This document shows positions 7,535 through 15,148 of a stretch of DNA of 64,000 nt, in pieces (positions within the stretch are counted from its first letter, which is position 1; every line of letters starts with the position of its first letter). The DNA lies in NCBI GenBank assembly GCA_022647765.1, contig JALCLH010000009.1:1-64000 (forward strand), read 5' to 3'. The notes under the pieces were generated by a model that saw nothing but the letters and a program-made list of their open reading frames with translations, was not told the DNA's origin and made no database searches. The translations under genes and the position numbers were made by a program. Source of the stretch: Acidipropionibacterium sp. (GTDB lineage Bacteria; Actinomycetota; Actinomycetes; Propionibacteriales; Propionibacteriaceae).

Positions 7535-8812
7535 CTAGTCCTGCTCTACCGGCCAGCAGCTGACCACATCCGCCACGTCCACTCCCTGACCGGCCGGGAT
7601 CACCGCCAGCGCGTCCGCCTCGGCCAGGTCGACCAGCTGCCGGGCGTCGCCGCGTCCGGCCCGCGAGGCGACCGTCCGGCCGTTGCGCTCCCGCAGCGTC
7701 ACCGGGACGAATCGCACCGGTTCGTCGGGACCGGCCAGGATGTCGGCGGCCTCGGCGCGAACCGTCCGCCCGGCGGTGACAACAGTGCCGCCCAGCTTGC
7801 GCAGCAGCGGCGCCGCGAAGGCATGGAAGCTCACCAGGGCGGCCCCCGCGCCCGAGGGCATCACCATGACGGGCACCAGATCGGGCCCGACCAGCGCGAA
7901 TCCCTGCTCGGCGCCGGGCTCCATCGCCACCTGGCAGAAATCGGTGGCGCCGAGCTCGGGCAGCAGTTCGGCGACCGGATTGGGGCGCGAGGACGCCGTG
8001 CGGTCATCGGTCACCAGCAGCAGATCCGCCCGGATCAGCTGGTCGGTGAGAGCCTCCCGCAACACCCGCGGATCGGAGCCGTCCACCTCGACCCGCCACA
8101 CATGGGCTCCCGCCTCCCGGGCGGCGGCGGCCACCAGGTGCGCGGTGACGTCCAGCAGCGGGACGCCGTCGGGGCCGAGCCCTCCCCCGCCGGTGCCCAG
8201 CACGACCACCCGGGGCCTCGGCCGCGCCAGCACCTTGTCGACGCCGGAGCCGCGAGCAGGGCGATGGTCGCGGGATGCAGCACGCGACCGCCGGCCAGGA
8301 TGGTGTCCCCGGCGGCGAAGTCGGACCCGGCCAGCCGGCAACCGCTCCACGGTCGCACGGGCGCGGTGAGATGCACCTGGCCCTCGTGGTCCAGCGACTC
8401 CGCCGGCACCACGCAGTCCACCCCGGCCGGCAGCTCGTCGCCCGGCCTCACGCCCACCGCCGTGCCCTGCACGACCGGGCTGGGTGGACGCCGGTCCACC
8501 TGAAGACTCACCGGGTAGGGATTCCCGGCACGGGTGGTCACCGCCGAGTCCAGGGCGAACCCGTCGATCAGCCGCGGTGGTGACCCGCGGCACGTCGCCC
8601 GGGGCGGGCACCTCCTCGCACAGCTCCAGCCCGAGCGCGTCGCCGATGCTCAGTCCGAAGGGGATCAGCGGCTTGACCAGGGAGAGCAGGAACTCCCGGT
8701 GATCCTCCATCGCGCGCCGCCCGCTGGCATCGTCATCGGGAGCCCCCGGCAGCTCCAGCGGTGCACGGTCGGACATCCCCTCGTCAGACTTCTTCCTGTG
8801 GAACAGCGCCAT
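7535..8812 (-). pseudogene. glp: MoeA/gephyrin-like Glp protein, two frame breaks
   Basis: Homologue of molybdopterin molybdotransferase MoeA; in Corynebacterium the equivalent Glp binds FtsZ and the membrane partner GlpR. The outer frame gives the N-terminus (MALFHRKKSDEG) and the C-terminal half with 'ARPRPRVVVLGTGGGGLGPD' and the end CWPVEQD. The middle segment (LIDGFALDSA, 'VVQGTAVGVRPGDELPAG', HPATIALLAA) is in another frame. Breaks fall at about 8570-8574 (one extra base repairs) and 8247-8256 (one missing base repairs), both beside a GCGGCT string, and they compensate each other. The typical MoeA MPT-binding GD-aspartate is GTGGGG here, so molybdenum insertion is doubtful even in the repaired protein. 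It heads the glp-acetyltransferase-sepX operon. ATG 8812 is chosen; an upstream start at 8836 lacks support. Confidence 0.72.
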
Positions 8813-8873
8813 GGCCTCAGCGTACGGTCTTCGCACCGGGCGTACCGGCTGACGCGGCCGCTAGGCTGCGATC

Positions 8874-9523
8874 ATGCCCTCGCTACTCCTTCCAGACGGC
8901 CGCCCGGGCGACTCGAAGGAGGCCTGGCGCCGGCTCGGACGGCGTCGCAGAGCCGCCCTGAGCCTTGAGCAGATCAGCAGTCGGGACGCCGGGTGGGCGC
9001 GGGTCGGCGTCCGCGAGATCGCCGGCCTCGGCCTCACCACCGGCGGCTCCCCGGCTTCAGCTCCCGGCACCGTCGCCCTGTACCTGTCGCGGCCTCGGGA
9101 ACCCGGGCACCCTCAGGCTGGCCGAGAATCTGGCCGCGGACGGCGTCCGAGTGCTCGCCCCGCTGCTCACCGACGGCGCCGGGCACGGTCGTCACGAGCC
9201 GGCCTGGGCCTGGTACGAGCCCGGTCGGCTGCGCGACGGGCTGTGGGGCATTCCCGAACCGTCGGGCCCGGAGCTGCCACCGGACGCCCTGAGCCTGCGC
9301 CGACCTGGTGCTCTGCTCGGCGCTGTGGGTGGATCGCACCGGTCACCGGGTGGGCGCCGGCGGCGGCTGGTACGACCGCGCCCTGGCCGCCCGGCGCCCC
9401 GGCGTCCCGGTCTGGGCACTGGTCGACGACTCCGAGCTGGTGCCCCTGCTGCCCCACGACCCGTGGGATCTGGCGGTGGACGCCGTCCTGACGCCCACCC
9501 GCCTGATTCCGCTGCGCGGATAA
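8874..9523 (+). pseudogene. fthC: 5-formyltetrahydrofolate cyclo-ligase, two frame breaks
   Basis: 5,10-methenyltetrahydrofolate synthetase family; it converts 5-formyl-THF to 5,10-methenyl-THF using ATP. The N-terminal frame runs from ATG 8874 (KEAWRRLGRRRRAALS). The second frame carries 'LRLAENLAADGVRVLAPLL', GLWGIPEPSG. The third has the family signature GAGGGWYDRALA and ends TRLIPLRG at 9523. Breaks lie at about 9102-9107 (CCCGGG, one extra G) and about 9295-9302. Each is repaired by removing one base, giving a protein of about 215 residues, normal for the family. It is divergent from glp and followed by the FmdB-like gene, as in mycobacteria. Confidence 0.75.
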
Positions 9524-9638
9524 CCCTGCTCCGCTGCGCGGATAGCGATGTTCCGCTGCCCGAATTCGGACCATCGGCGTACGTCACCTACCATATTGAC
9601 GTCGCCTGATCGAGTGATCGGACCGGATCGAGGAGAGC

Positions 9639-9947
9639 ATGCCGACTTATCAGTACCGTTGCACCCAGTGCGGACGCGATCTCGAGGTTGTCCAGCGGTT
9701 CAGTGACGCCGCACTCACCTCCTGCCCCTCCTGCAATGGCAAGCTGCGCAAGGTCTTCAGCGCGGTCGGCGTGGTGTTCAAGGGATCCGGCTTCTACTCC
9801 ACCGACAATCACACTCACGGGGCCACTGCAGCCGCCGCCCCGGCCGCCCACGAGGAGCACGCGTCCGCCGGCGCATCGAAGTCCACCGGCTCGGACGCCA
9901 CCAGCAGCGCACCGGCGTCATCCACAGCCCCGGCCGCTGCGAACTGA
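9639..9947 (+). CDS. FmdB-family zinc-ribbon protein (Ruc-like)
   Basis: A 102-residue protein with an N-terminal zinc ribbon: CTQCGRDLEV and SCPSCNGKLRK supply two CxxC pairs (about residues 8-34), followed by 'VFKGSGFYSTDNHTHG' and a disordered Ala/Ser-rich tail. This is the FmdB regulatory-protein fold. In Mycobacterium tuberculosis the homologue beside fthC (Rv0991c, Ruc) is a redox-regulated chaperone with a similar disordered tail, so a stress-chaperone role is a reasonable inference. ATG 9639 is preceded by GAGGAGAGC. It lies downstream of fthC on the same strand. Confidence 0.82.
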   Translation: MPTYQYRCTQCGRDLEVVQRFSDAALTSCPSCNGKLRKVFSAVGVVFKGSGFYSTDNHTHGATAAAAPAAHEEHASAGASKSTGSDATSSAPASSTAPAAAN

Positions 9948-10006
9948 TTTGAAACTGCCCTGTGGAAAACCGCTGATTTCCTTCGGCGGCCCCTATAAGT
10001 AGTGGT

Positions 10007-10692
10007 GTGAGAAGACACCTTCGTTCCGAATCCTCCGCCCCTGCGTCCGCAGGACGCCCGAAACGCACCAGAGCGCGCATGCCGCTCGGGCGCGCACTCC
10101 ACGTCGCCATCGCCCGGCACCGCCGCGGCCTGGCGGCCCTCCTGGTCGCCGCGGCGGTCTGGCTGATCGCCCATCCCGGCGCCGATGAGCAGGCCGCGAC
10201 GGTCCCCGCGCTCACCGCCGCGCGACCGCTCTCCGGCGGCTCGCAGATCACCGACGCCGGCCTGGCGGTGGTTCAGGTGCCCAGTCGCCTGCTCCCGGCC
10301 GGAGCTCTGGACGCCGTCGACCAGGCTGCCGGCCAGACCCTCGTCGCAGATCGCCCCCGGGGCGCCATCCTCACCCGCTCCGACCTGCTGTCGGCGCCGA
10401 GGGCCGGCCCCGGTCAGGCGCTCACCTGCGATCCGGATCTCCGATCCGGCCACCCTGGCCATGCTGCGGGTCGGCCAGTCGGTGCGCGTGGTGATGGCCA
10501 GGCGACGGGCTCGAGGCCGAGACCCTGGCCTCGTCCGCAGTGGTGAAGTCCGTGCTCAACGACTCCTCGGGCGCGGGCGCTTTGTCACCGTCCGGGGAGG
10601 TCGCGGTCATCGTCGTGTCGACCGATCCCGACAGCGCCGCCCGGATCGCCACCCGGGCCACCAGTCAGGGAATCGGGATCGTGATGACCTGA
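10007..10692 (+). pseudogene. SAF-domain (CpaB/FlgA-like) membrane protein, two frame breaks
   Basis: N-terminal membrane segment ('GLAALLVAAAVWLIAH' at about residues 40-56) followed by a SAF domain: 'AARPLSGGSQITDAGLAVVQ', then GQTLVADRPRGAILTRSDL. SAF proteins such as CpaB act in pilus or flagellar assembly; several actinobacteria have a copy in this fthC-mscL region with unknown role. The frame breaks at about 10424-10428 (CACCTGCG; removing the T restores TAIRISDPATLAML) and about 10497-10503 (restores GLEAETLASSAVVKSVL), ending at TGA 10690-10692 after SQGIGIVMT. The repaired length is about 227 residues. Confidence 0.65.
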
Positions 10693-10858
10693 TCCCCATT
10701 GGCGTGAGCCGCACGCTCGTTCGACTCGAGCTCTTTCCCCACAGTGAACATCGCCGGTCGGACACGACAATTCCTCAGTCGCACCACTAGTCTGTTGCGT
10801 GATTGACATCAACGCCGGTTCGGCCTCGCCCGCATCGGTCACGAACTGAAGGGGTTAA

Positions 10859-11221
10859 ATGAAGGGTTTCAAAGATTTTCTGATGCAGGGCAATCTCATT
10901 GAGCTTGCCGTGGCATTCATTCTTGGCGCGGCCTTCGGCGACGTGGTGAAGTCGTTCACCGCGATCGTGATGGATCTGATCGGCAAGCTCGGAGGGACCC
11001 CGAACTTCTCCTCCTTCCAGCCGGGTGGAGTCCCCGTCGGCGCTTTCATCACCGCTGTCGTGTCGTTCGTCATCATGGCCTTCATCATCTACTTCGGCCT
11101 GGTGAAGCCGTTCCAGTTCGCCAAGAGCAAGCTCAGCCACGCTGAGGAGGAGGACGTTCCTCCGACCTCCGAGGAGCTCCTCACCGACATCCGCGAGCTG
11201 CTGCGCGCCAACCAGAAGTGA
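10859..11221 (+). CDS. mscL: Large-conductance mechanosensitive channel MscL
   Basis: A 120-residue channel that opens under membrane tension to relieve osmotic downshock. The family signature KDFLMQGNLIELAVAFILGA starts at residue 5 and forms TM1. The periplasmic loop is short, TM2 is 'AFITAVVSFVIMAFIIYFGL', and a charged C-terminal helix ends EELLTDIRELLRANQK, all usual for MscL. The length is slightly below that of E. coli (136). ATG 10859 is preceded by GAAGGGGTT. It converges on a small gene linked to galU, and a 14-bp inverted repeat lies between the two 3' ends. Confidence 0.95.
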   Translation: MKGFKDFLMQGNLIELAVAFILGAAFGDVVKSFTAIVMDLIGKLGGTPNFSSFQPGGVPVGAFITAVVSFVIMAFIIYFGLVKPFQFAKSKLSHAEEEDVPPTSEELLTDIRELLRANQK

Positions 11222-11239
11222 CGCCATTCCGGCAACAGG

Positions 11240-11310
11240 AAACGGCTGCTGCGTAGGGATGCCCCTCAGCGTTGGACGCTGTGCGGGGGCACCTCGCGCA
11301 GCAGCCGTTT
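11240..11310. repeat. 14-bp inverted repeat between convergent genes
   Basis: AAACGGCTGCTGCG at 11240-11253 is repeated in exact inverse at 11297-11310, enclosing 43 bases that contain a further GATGCCCC / GGGGGCA pairing. It begins 19 bases after the mscL stop and its right arm lies in the last codons of the convergent minus-strand gene, so it may terminate transcription from both sides. Confidence 0.6.
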
Positions 11311-11647
11311 CTCATCCGGGCCGATCACGATAGGGCCGTGGTGGATCCGTGCCGACAGCCCGTCCAGGCCGGTGAGGCGTCTCACCTCGGCGAGCAGCGC
11401 GGAGTAGCGGGCGAACTCCAGGCCGGCCGCCAGGATCATCGGGCAGCGGTTCGGGCCAGACCCGGCGCTCCTGCTGGCAGGCGTGGCGGCGAGCCGTCAG
11501 GCGGGCGGCGTCCCACCCCTGCGTCGACAGCCAGCCGACCAGATCTCGGCCTGCCAGTCGGCGTCCCGGGGGGCAGGCCAGTCTCTGGCCGGTCAGCACC
11601 GCCGCGACCGCTCGCCAGCACCGCGCCCCGGCAGTATCAGAAGTCAT
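11266..11647 (-). pseudogene. Small unknown protein coupled to galU, frame broken
   Basis: The ATG at 11647 lies inside the last codons of galU (overlap of 11 bases), which points to translational coupling and a real gene. The first frame reads MTSDTAGARCWRAVAAV and TARRHACQQERRVWP. Removing one C at about 11453-11457 leads into NRCPMILAAGLEFARYSALL, then LTGLDGLSARIHHGPIVIG and a stop at 11266-11268, a protein of about 126 residues. I do not recognise the family. There is no membrane segment. Confidence 0.5.
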
Positions 11648-13037
11648 CCGGCGTCACCTCACCACTGAGACGACTCCCGTCCGGCACGGTTGCCGGGCCG
11701 GAGTCCGCCGCCAGGTGCGCCTCGCCGCTGACCTCGACGCCCGCCCCGAAGGTCCAGTCCCCCTCCACCGCCAGCCGGGTGGCGTCCCGCAATGACGGCG
11801 GATCGGGAATCCGCACCTCGAAATCGCGGATCTTCTTGTAGAAGTGCGAGTCCAGATCGATCTCGCAGACGGTGTCGGTGTTCTTGGCCAGGTGCGAGTC
11901 GGCGTCCAGCGAATAGATGTCCGATCGCAGCAGCAGCAGCTCGTTGGTCGTCTTGACCGGCAGGAACCGCGACCGGTCCACGACGATGCAGGTGGCGCCG
12001 GGGAAGACCTCGATCGCTCCGCCCATCGCAGACTCGATCTGGATCACCGGCGTGGAGCCGGCGTCTGTGGGGTCGACGGTCTTCTCATTGCGGATGAGCT
12101 GAAGGCCGAGCACCCCGTGCCGCTCCTCGAGGACTCGGCGCAGCGCCTCGAGGTCGAACCACAGGTTGTTGGTGTGGAAGAAGGGGTGGCGGTGCTCGTC
12201 GGTGAAGTAGGCCATCTCCTCCGGTGCGGTCTGGGCGGTGTCGCGCAGGATGAGCTGGCCGTCGGACCGGCGGATCGCCAGATGCCCGCCCTTCTTGTCG
12301 TTGATGGTGCGCGGGCACAGCTCGGCCGCGTAGGGGGCGCCGGAGGCCGCGAACCACCCGGCCAGTTTGGCGTCGGGAACGGCACCGAGGTTGTCGCCGT
12401 TGGACACCGAGGCGTACTTGTAGCCCGCGGCGAGCAGTTTCTCCAGCACTCCGGAGCCGAGCAGGGCGGTGTAGAGGTCGCCGTGGCCGGGCGGGCACCA
12501 CTCCAGGCTCGCATCCTGGGGCCACTCCACCGGGGTGAGGTCGTCGGCCCGCAGTTTGGGCTCCTCGTTCTGCAGGAAGTCCAGCGGCAGGCCGTCGACC
12601 GCCAGCTCCGAGTACCGGCCCAGGTGGGCGAGGGTGTCCTCCCGGGTGTTGAAGGAGTCCATGAACAACAGTGGAAGGCGCGCTCCGTAGCGACTCCGGG
12701 CTGCGAGCACCTGCTCCACGACGATGTCGAGGAAGGTCTTGCCGTCGCGCACCTCCAGCAGCGATTTCGCCTTGTCGAGACCCATCGAGGTGCCCAGACC
12801 GCCGTTCAGCTTGATGATCACGGTGCGATCGAGAGCCTCGGCGGCGGCCTGGTCGTCGACGTCTGCCTCATGGAGCTTCGGCGGATCGACCAGCGGGCGG
12901 ATGGTGTCCTCGCCGATGATGCCGGTGCGACCCTCCTCCAGCTGTCGGTAGTAGGAGGCGAAGACGTCGATGGCGACCTGGTCGACCCCCGCCTCGGTCA
13001 TCTTCCGCTGCGCCGCGGCAAGCCCTGCTTTGCTCAT
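11637..13037 (-). CDS. galU: UTP-glucose-1-phosphate uridylyltransferase (eukaryote-like UGPase family)
   Basis: Makes UDP-glucose from UTP and glucose-1-phosphate for polysaccharide and cell-envelope synthesis. It belongs to the UDPGP family of eukaryotic/bifidobacterial type rather than the short bacterial GalU. Visible signatures are the nucleotide-binding LNGGLGTSMGLDKAKSLL (about residue 80), PLLFMDSFNT, SNGDNLGAVPD, 'IKLNGGL' and the beta-helix ending 'FGAGVEVSGEAHLA'. Length is 466 residues from ATG 13037, which has GGAAGGACG upstream; ATG 13070 would add 11 residues. It overlaps the small downstream gene by 11 bases. In mycobacteria an unrelated galU sits directly beside moeA1/glp; here it is separated from glp by fthC, fmdB, SAF and mscL. 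Confidence 0.88.
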   Translation of the reverse strand: MSKAGLAAAQRKMTEAGVDQVAIDVFASYYRQLEEGRTGIIGEDTIRPLVDPPKLHEADVDDQAAAEALDRTVIIKLNGGLGTSMGLDKAKSLLEVRDGKTFLDIVVEQVLAARSRYGARLPLLFMDSFNTREDTLAHLGRYSELAVDGLPLDFLQNEEPKLRADDLTPVEWPQDASLEWCPPGHGDLYTALLGSGVLEKLLAAGYKYASVSNGDNLGAVPDAKLAGWFAASGAPYAAELCPRTINDKKGGHLAIRRSDGQLILRDTAQTAPEEMAYFTDEHRHPFFHTNNLWFDLEALRRVLEERHGVLGLQLIRNEKTVDPTDAGSTPVIQIESAMGGAIEVFPGATCIVVDRSRFLPVKTTNELLLLRSDIYSLDADSHLAKNTDTVCEIDLDSHFYKKIRDFEVRIPDPPSLRDATRLAVEGDWTFGAGVEVSGEAHLAADSGPATVPDGSRLSGEVTPDDF

Positions 13038-13194
13038 CCTGGTACGTCCTTCCGGATCGAGTGTCGGCATTCCGATCCTAGAGGCTGTGCGCGCAGTCGC
13101 ACGAGGGGTGCGGGGAAGTCGTCTCCTGGCGGATCAGAATTGCCGGTGCGGTGCCCGGACACTAGGCTAGTGAGGTCTGGCCGATGGCCGTCGT

Positions 13195-13267
13195 GGCCCC
13201 GTAGCTCAGGGGATAGAGCAGTGGTTTCCTAAACCATGTGTCGGAGGTTCGAATCCTCTCGGGGCCG
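13195..13267 (+). tRNA. tRNA-Arg (CCT anticodon)
   Basis: The acceptor arms GGCCCCG (13195-13201) and CGGGGCC (13260-13266) pair completely. The D-arm is GCTCAGGGGATAGAGC, the anticodon stem TGGTT/ACCAT carries loop TTCCTAA with anticodon CCT (decoding AGG), and the T-arm contains GGTTCGAATCC. The discriminator is G and CCA is not encoded. A small island with direct repeats begins about 215 bases downstream. Confidence 0.94.
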
Positions 13268-13483
13268 CAATCCAATATGGTCCTGACAAGGGATGGAAGT
13301 CGAGGGCGCTGCCAGTCGGGGGCGATTTGCACCCGCTCCGGCGCTCACAGGTGGTTCTCTCCGGCGAGAGGAGCACGCCATGACCAGCGCACCAACTGGC
13401 AACTGCGTCGGACCGGCATGACTGCCGGCGGTCTGAAACGGCGACGACCTCATGTGGTGGGTTCGTCCCCAGAGCTGTCACAC

Positions 13484-13530
13484 CTACTGTCACATGCTGA
13501 TGTTCCAGTAGGTTCCAGTACGTTCCAGTA
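13484..13530 (+). repeat. Left 47-bp repeat with three GTTCCAGTA iterons
   Basis: The copy begins CTACTGTCACATGCTGAT and continues with three tandem GTTCCAGTA units separated by single G or C bases (10-bp period). It matches the copy at 15073-15119 except for the two spacer bases, which are swapped. The 3' end of the island gene lies 6 bases further on. Confidence 0.85.
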
Positions 13531-13536
13531 GGTGCC

Positions 13537-14973
13537 TTAATCCAAGCGCCAGCTTGCTCTTGGGTCTCGTGGGGACTGGCCTTCCCACACGATTAGACCC
13601 GCGTCGCGCAGCGCGCGTAGATGCCGCGCGGCGGTCGGCCGTGCGACGCCCAGCACCTCAGCGATCTGGCCGGTGCTCAGTGGCTGCTGTGCGCGACGCA
13701 ATACGTCGAGGGCCCGACGTTCGATCTCACTAAGGCGTGCCTTGAGCGCCGCGGGGAGAGCGTCCGCGGCCATGAGGGTCAGGTGCACCGAACTAGTGCT
13801 CTGCTCATAGACGGGGTCGGAGAGTCCGCGCGCTCGCATCGTCTCGACAATACGGCGGATGCCTTCGCCTAGCTCGCGCGTGATGCCCAGATCGCTGCAG
13901 ACCCGCGCGATGCGGGGATTACGCGCATGCCGGGCAATATCGAGCGGTCGACGAGGATCAACGAGGCCAGGGAACCTGCCAGGGCTGGTGATCTCGATGC
14001 GATTGGGGAACAACTCGATGCGGATATGGTCGCCAGAGATGGAGTACGAGCGGTGCACGACCGCGTTGACCAATCCTTCCAGCCATGCCTCTTCCGGGAT
14101 GATGGACTGCGTCTCGAATCGACCCGCGGTGTCGAGCACTTGCCGAGTCGGCATGAGCTTGCGGATGCATTCGGTTGCCGCGTCAATCTGAGTGGGAATC
14201 GATCCACGGAAACGCTGATCCCCGTCAGCCCGCAACGTCATGCGTACGCCGGTGCCACGTGAGTTTTCGTCGTACCGCAACACCCGTACCTCGGCACTGG
14301 GGAACTCTCGCTGCGGATCGGACCCGAAGAGCAGATCGGCTGCCACGGTCAAGCCGCCATTCTGCGTTCGCAGGCTGCGGGCCACGAGCATCCCTTCGGC
14401 ACTGGACGAGCCAATAGCATGCGTGTACAGGGCGAGCTGCTGGGGATCGAGATCATGGATGGTCGCGTGAGCGGGCATCCCGTCGAACGCCTCGTGTCCT
14501 CGATCGAGTTCGAGCTCCCGCCGCTGCAGATACGAAAGTCGACGCGACTCGTCCCCTACACGGAGAAAGCAGCTGCCATCATTGGTCTCGTGCGCAGAGG
14601 GGCTTGGGTCGATTTTAATGATCATGACCGTCCGCCTCATGGGCGCGTCCGCCTGATCGAGGCCTTGCCCGGCGACACGGACTTCGAATTCCTCGAATGT
14701 GAGCCGAAGTGGGGGACGAATGTGATCGACAACCACCTGTCGGAAGCTGTTGGCCTGCTCGGGACTGACACCGTCCACCCTTCCGTCGCTGAGCCCGAGC
14801 GCGATGACTCCGCCCTCAGCATTGGCGAAGGCGACAATGTGACGTGCGAGGTCCTTCGCCTTGATACGACCAGACTTGCGGTCGTACCACTGACTCTCGG
14901 GCAGAGCGATGAGAGCGTTCGCCCGCTGCTCGACTGGCAGGCCCAGTGCACGATCAACAGATGCGGGATTCAT
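13537..14973 (-). CDS. AlbA_2/Schlafen-type ATP-binding protein with C-terminal winged helix
   Basis: A 478-residue protein with three parts. Residues 20-150 form an AlbA_2 (Schlafen-like) domain with 'KDLARHIVAFANAEGGVIAL' and SCFLRVGDESRRLS. Residues about 270-400 form a GHKL-type ATPase (HATPase_c_4) with WLEGLVNAVVHRSYS, IRIELFPNRIEITSPGRFPG and 'RELGEGIRRIVETMRARGLS'. The end carries a winged helix, LSTGQIAEVLGVARPTAARH. Such proteins are annotated as transcriptional regulators or 'RecG-like' and also occur in defence islands; their biochemical role is not settled. A perfect palindrome overlaps the promoter 7 bases before ATG 14973. It is alone in an island flanked by iteron repeats behind a tRNA. 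Codon use looks more mixed at third positions than that of neighbours, consistent with acquisition. Confidence 0.82.
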   Translation of the reverse strand: MNPASVDRALGLPVEQRANALIALPESQWYDRKSGRIKAKDLARHIVAFANAEGGVIALGLSDGRVDGVSPEQANSFRQVVVDHIRPPLRLTFEEFEVRVAGQGLDQADAPMRRTVMIIKIDPSPSAHETNDGSCFLRVGDESRRLSYLQRRELELDRGHEAFDGMPAHATIHDLDPQQLALYTHAIGSSSAEGMLVARSLRTQNGGLTVAADLLFGSDPQREFPSAEVRVLRYDENSRGTGVRMTLRADGDQRFRGSIPTQIDAATECIRKLMPTRQVLDTAGRFETQSIIPEEAWLEGLVNAVVHRSYSISGDHIRIELFPNRIEITSPGRFPGLVDPRRPLDIARHARNPRIARVCSDLGITRELGEGIRRIVETMRARGLSDPVYEQSTSSVHLTLMAADALPAALKARLSEIERRALDVLRRAQQPLSTGQIAEVLGVARPTAARHLRALRDAGLIVWEGQSPRDPRASWRLD

Positions 14974-14977
14974 ACAG

Positions 14978-14999
14978 CTACTGTAACAGTGTTCCTGTA
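14978..14999 (-). promoter_or_regulatory. Palindrome over the start of the AlbA_2 gene
   Basis: ACTGTAACAGT (14980-14990) is a perfect 5-bp inverted repeat around one base, 6 bases before the ATG at 14973. On the minus strand it contains TACAGT, placed as a -10 box of a leaderless transcript would be; no Shine-Dalgarno sequence lies between. The surrounding CTACTGT..ACA..GTTCC.GTA pattern resembles the start of the flanking 47-bp repeats, so one protein, perhaps the encoded winged-helix regulator, could bind all three places. Confidence 0.45.
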
Positions 15000-15072
15000 A
15001 GTGGCAGCGGGGCGCACGGGTTCAGCGATAGTGTTGTAAACACGCGGGCACGGCCACCCGTCACTGTTCCAT

Positions 15073-15119
15073 CTACTGTCACATGCTGATGTTCCAGTAC
15101 GTTCCAGTAGGTTCCAGTA
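15073..15119 (+). repeat. Right 47-bp repeat with three GTTCCAGTA iterons
   Basis: Second copy of the repeat at 13484-13530, same orientation. It has the same CTACTGTCACATGCTGAT head and three GTTCCAGTA units; only the two spacer bases between units differ. It ends 29 bases before the 3' end of the neighbouring MFS gene. Confidence 0.85.
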
Positions 15120-15148
15120 CCCCGCGTTCCCCTGATGGTTCTCCGGTC

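Larger units (their letters stand above)
13484..15119. mobile_element. Putative single-gene island flanked by 47-bp direct repeats
   Basis: Two 47-bp direct repeats (13484-13530 and 15073-15119) enclose 1.54 kb that holds one gene, an AlbA_2/ATPase/HTH protein on the minus strand. The island lies just behind tRNA-Arg. No integrase or transposase is present, so it would have to move by host or trans-acting functions; alternatively the repeats are regulatory iterons rather than mobility ends. The interpretation as mobile is inference. Confidence 0.4.

Noticed and set aside
8240-8580. Programmed frameshifting in glp
   Set aside because: No slippery heptamer and stimulatory structure is evident, and similar breaks occur in many unrelated genes nearby.
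13206-13493. Minus-strand frame reading into antisense tRNA-Arg (RGFEPPTHG)
   Set aside because: The GFEP string arises from any antisense T-arm; there is no recombinase motif upstream, so it is not an integrase remnant.
13501-13530. Three GTTCCAGTA units considered as a CRISPR
   Set aside because: Units are 9 bases with 1-base spacers and occur twice with the same layout; no cas genes. They are iterons, not CRISPR repeats.
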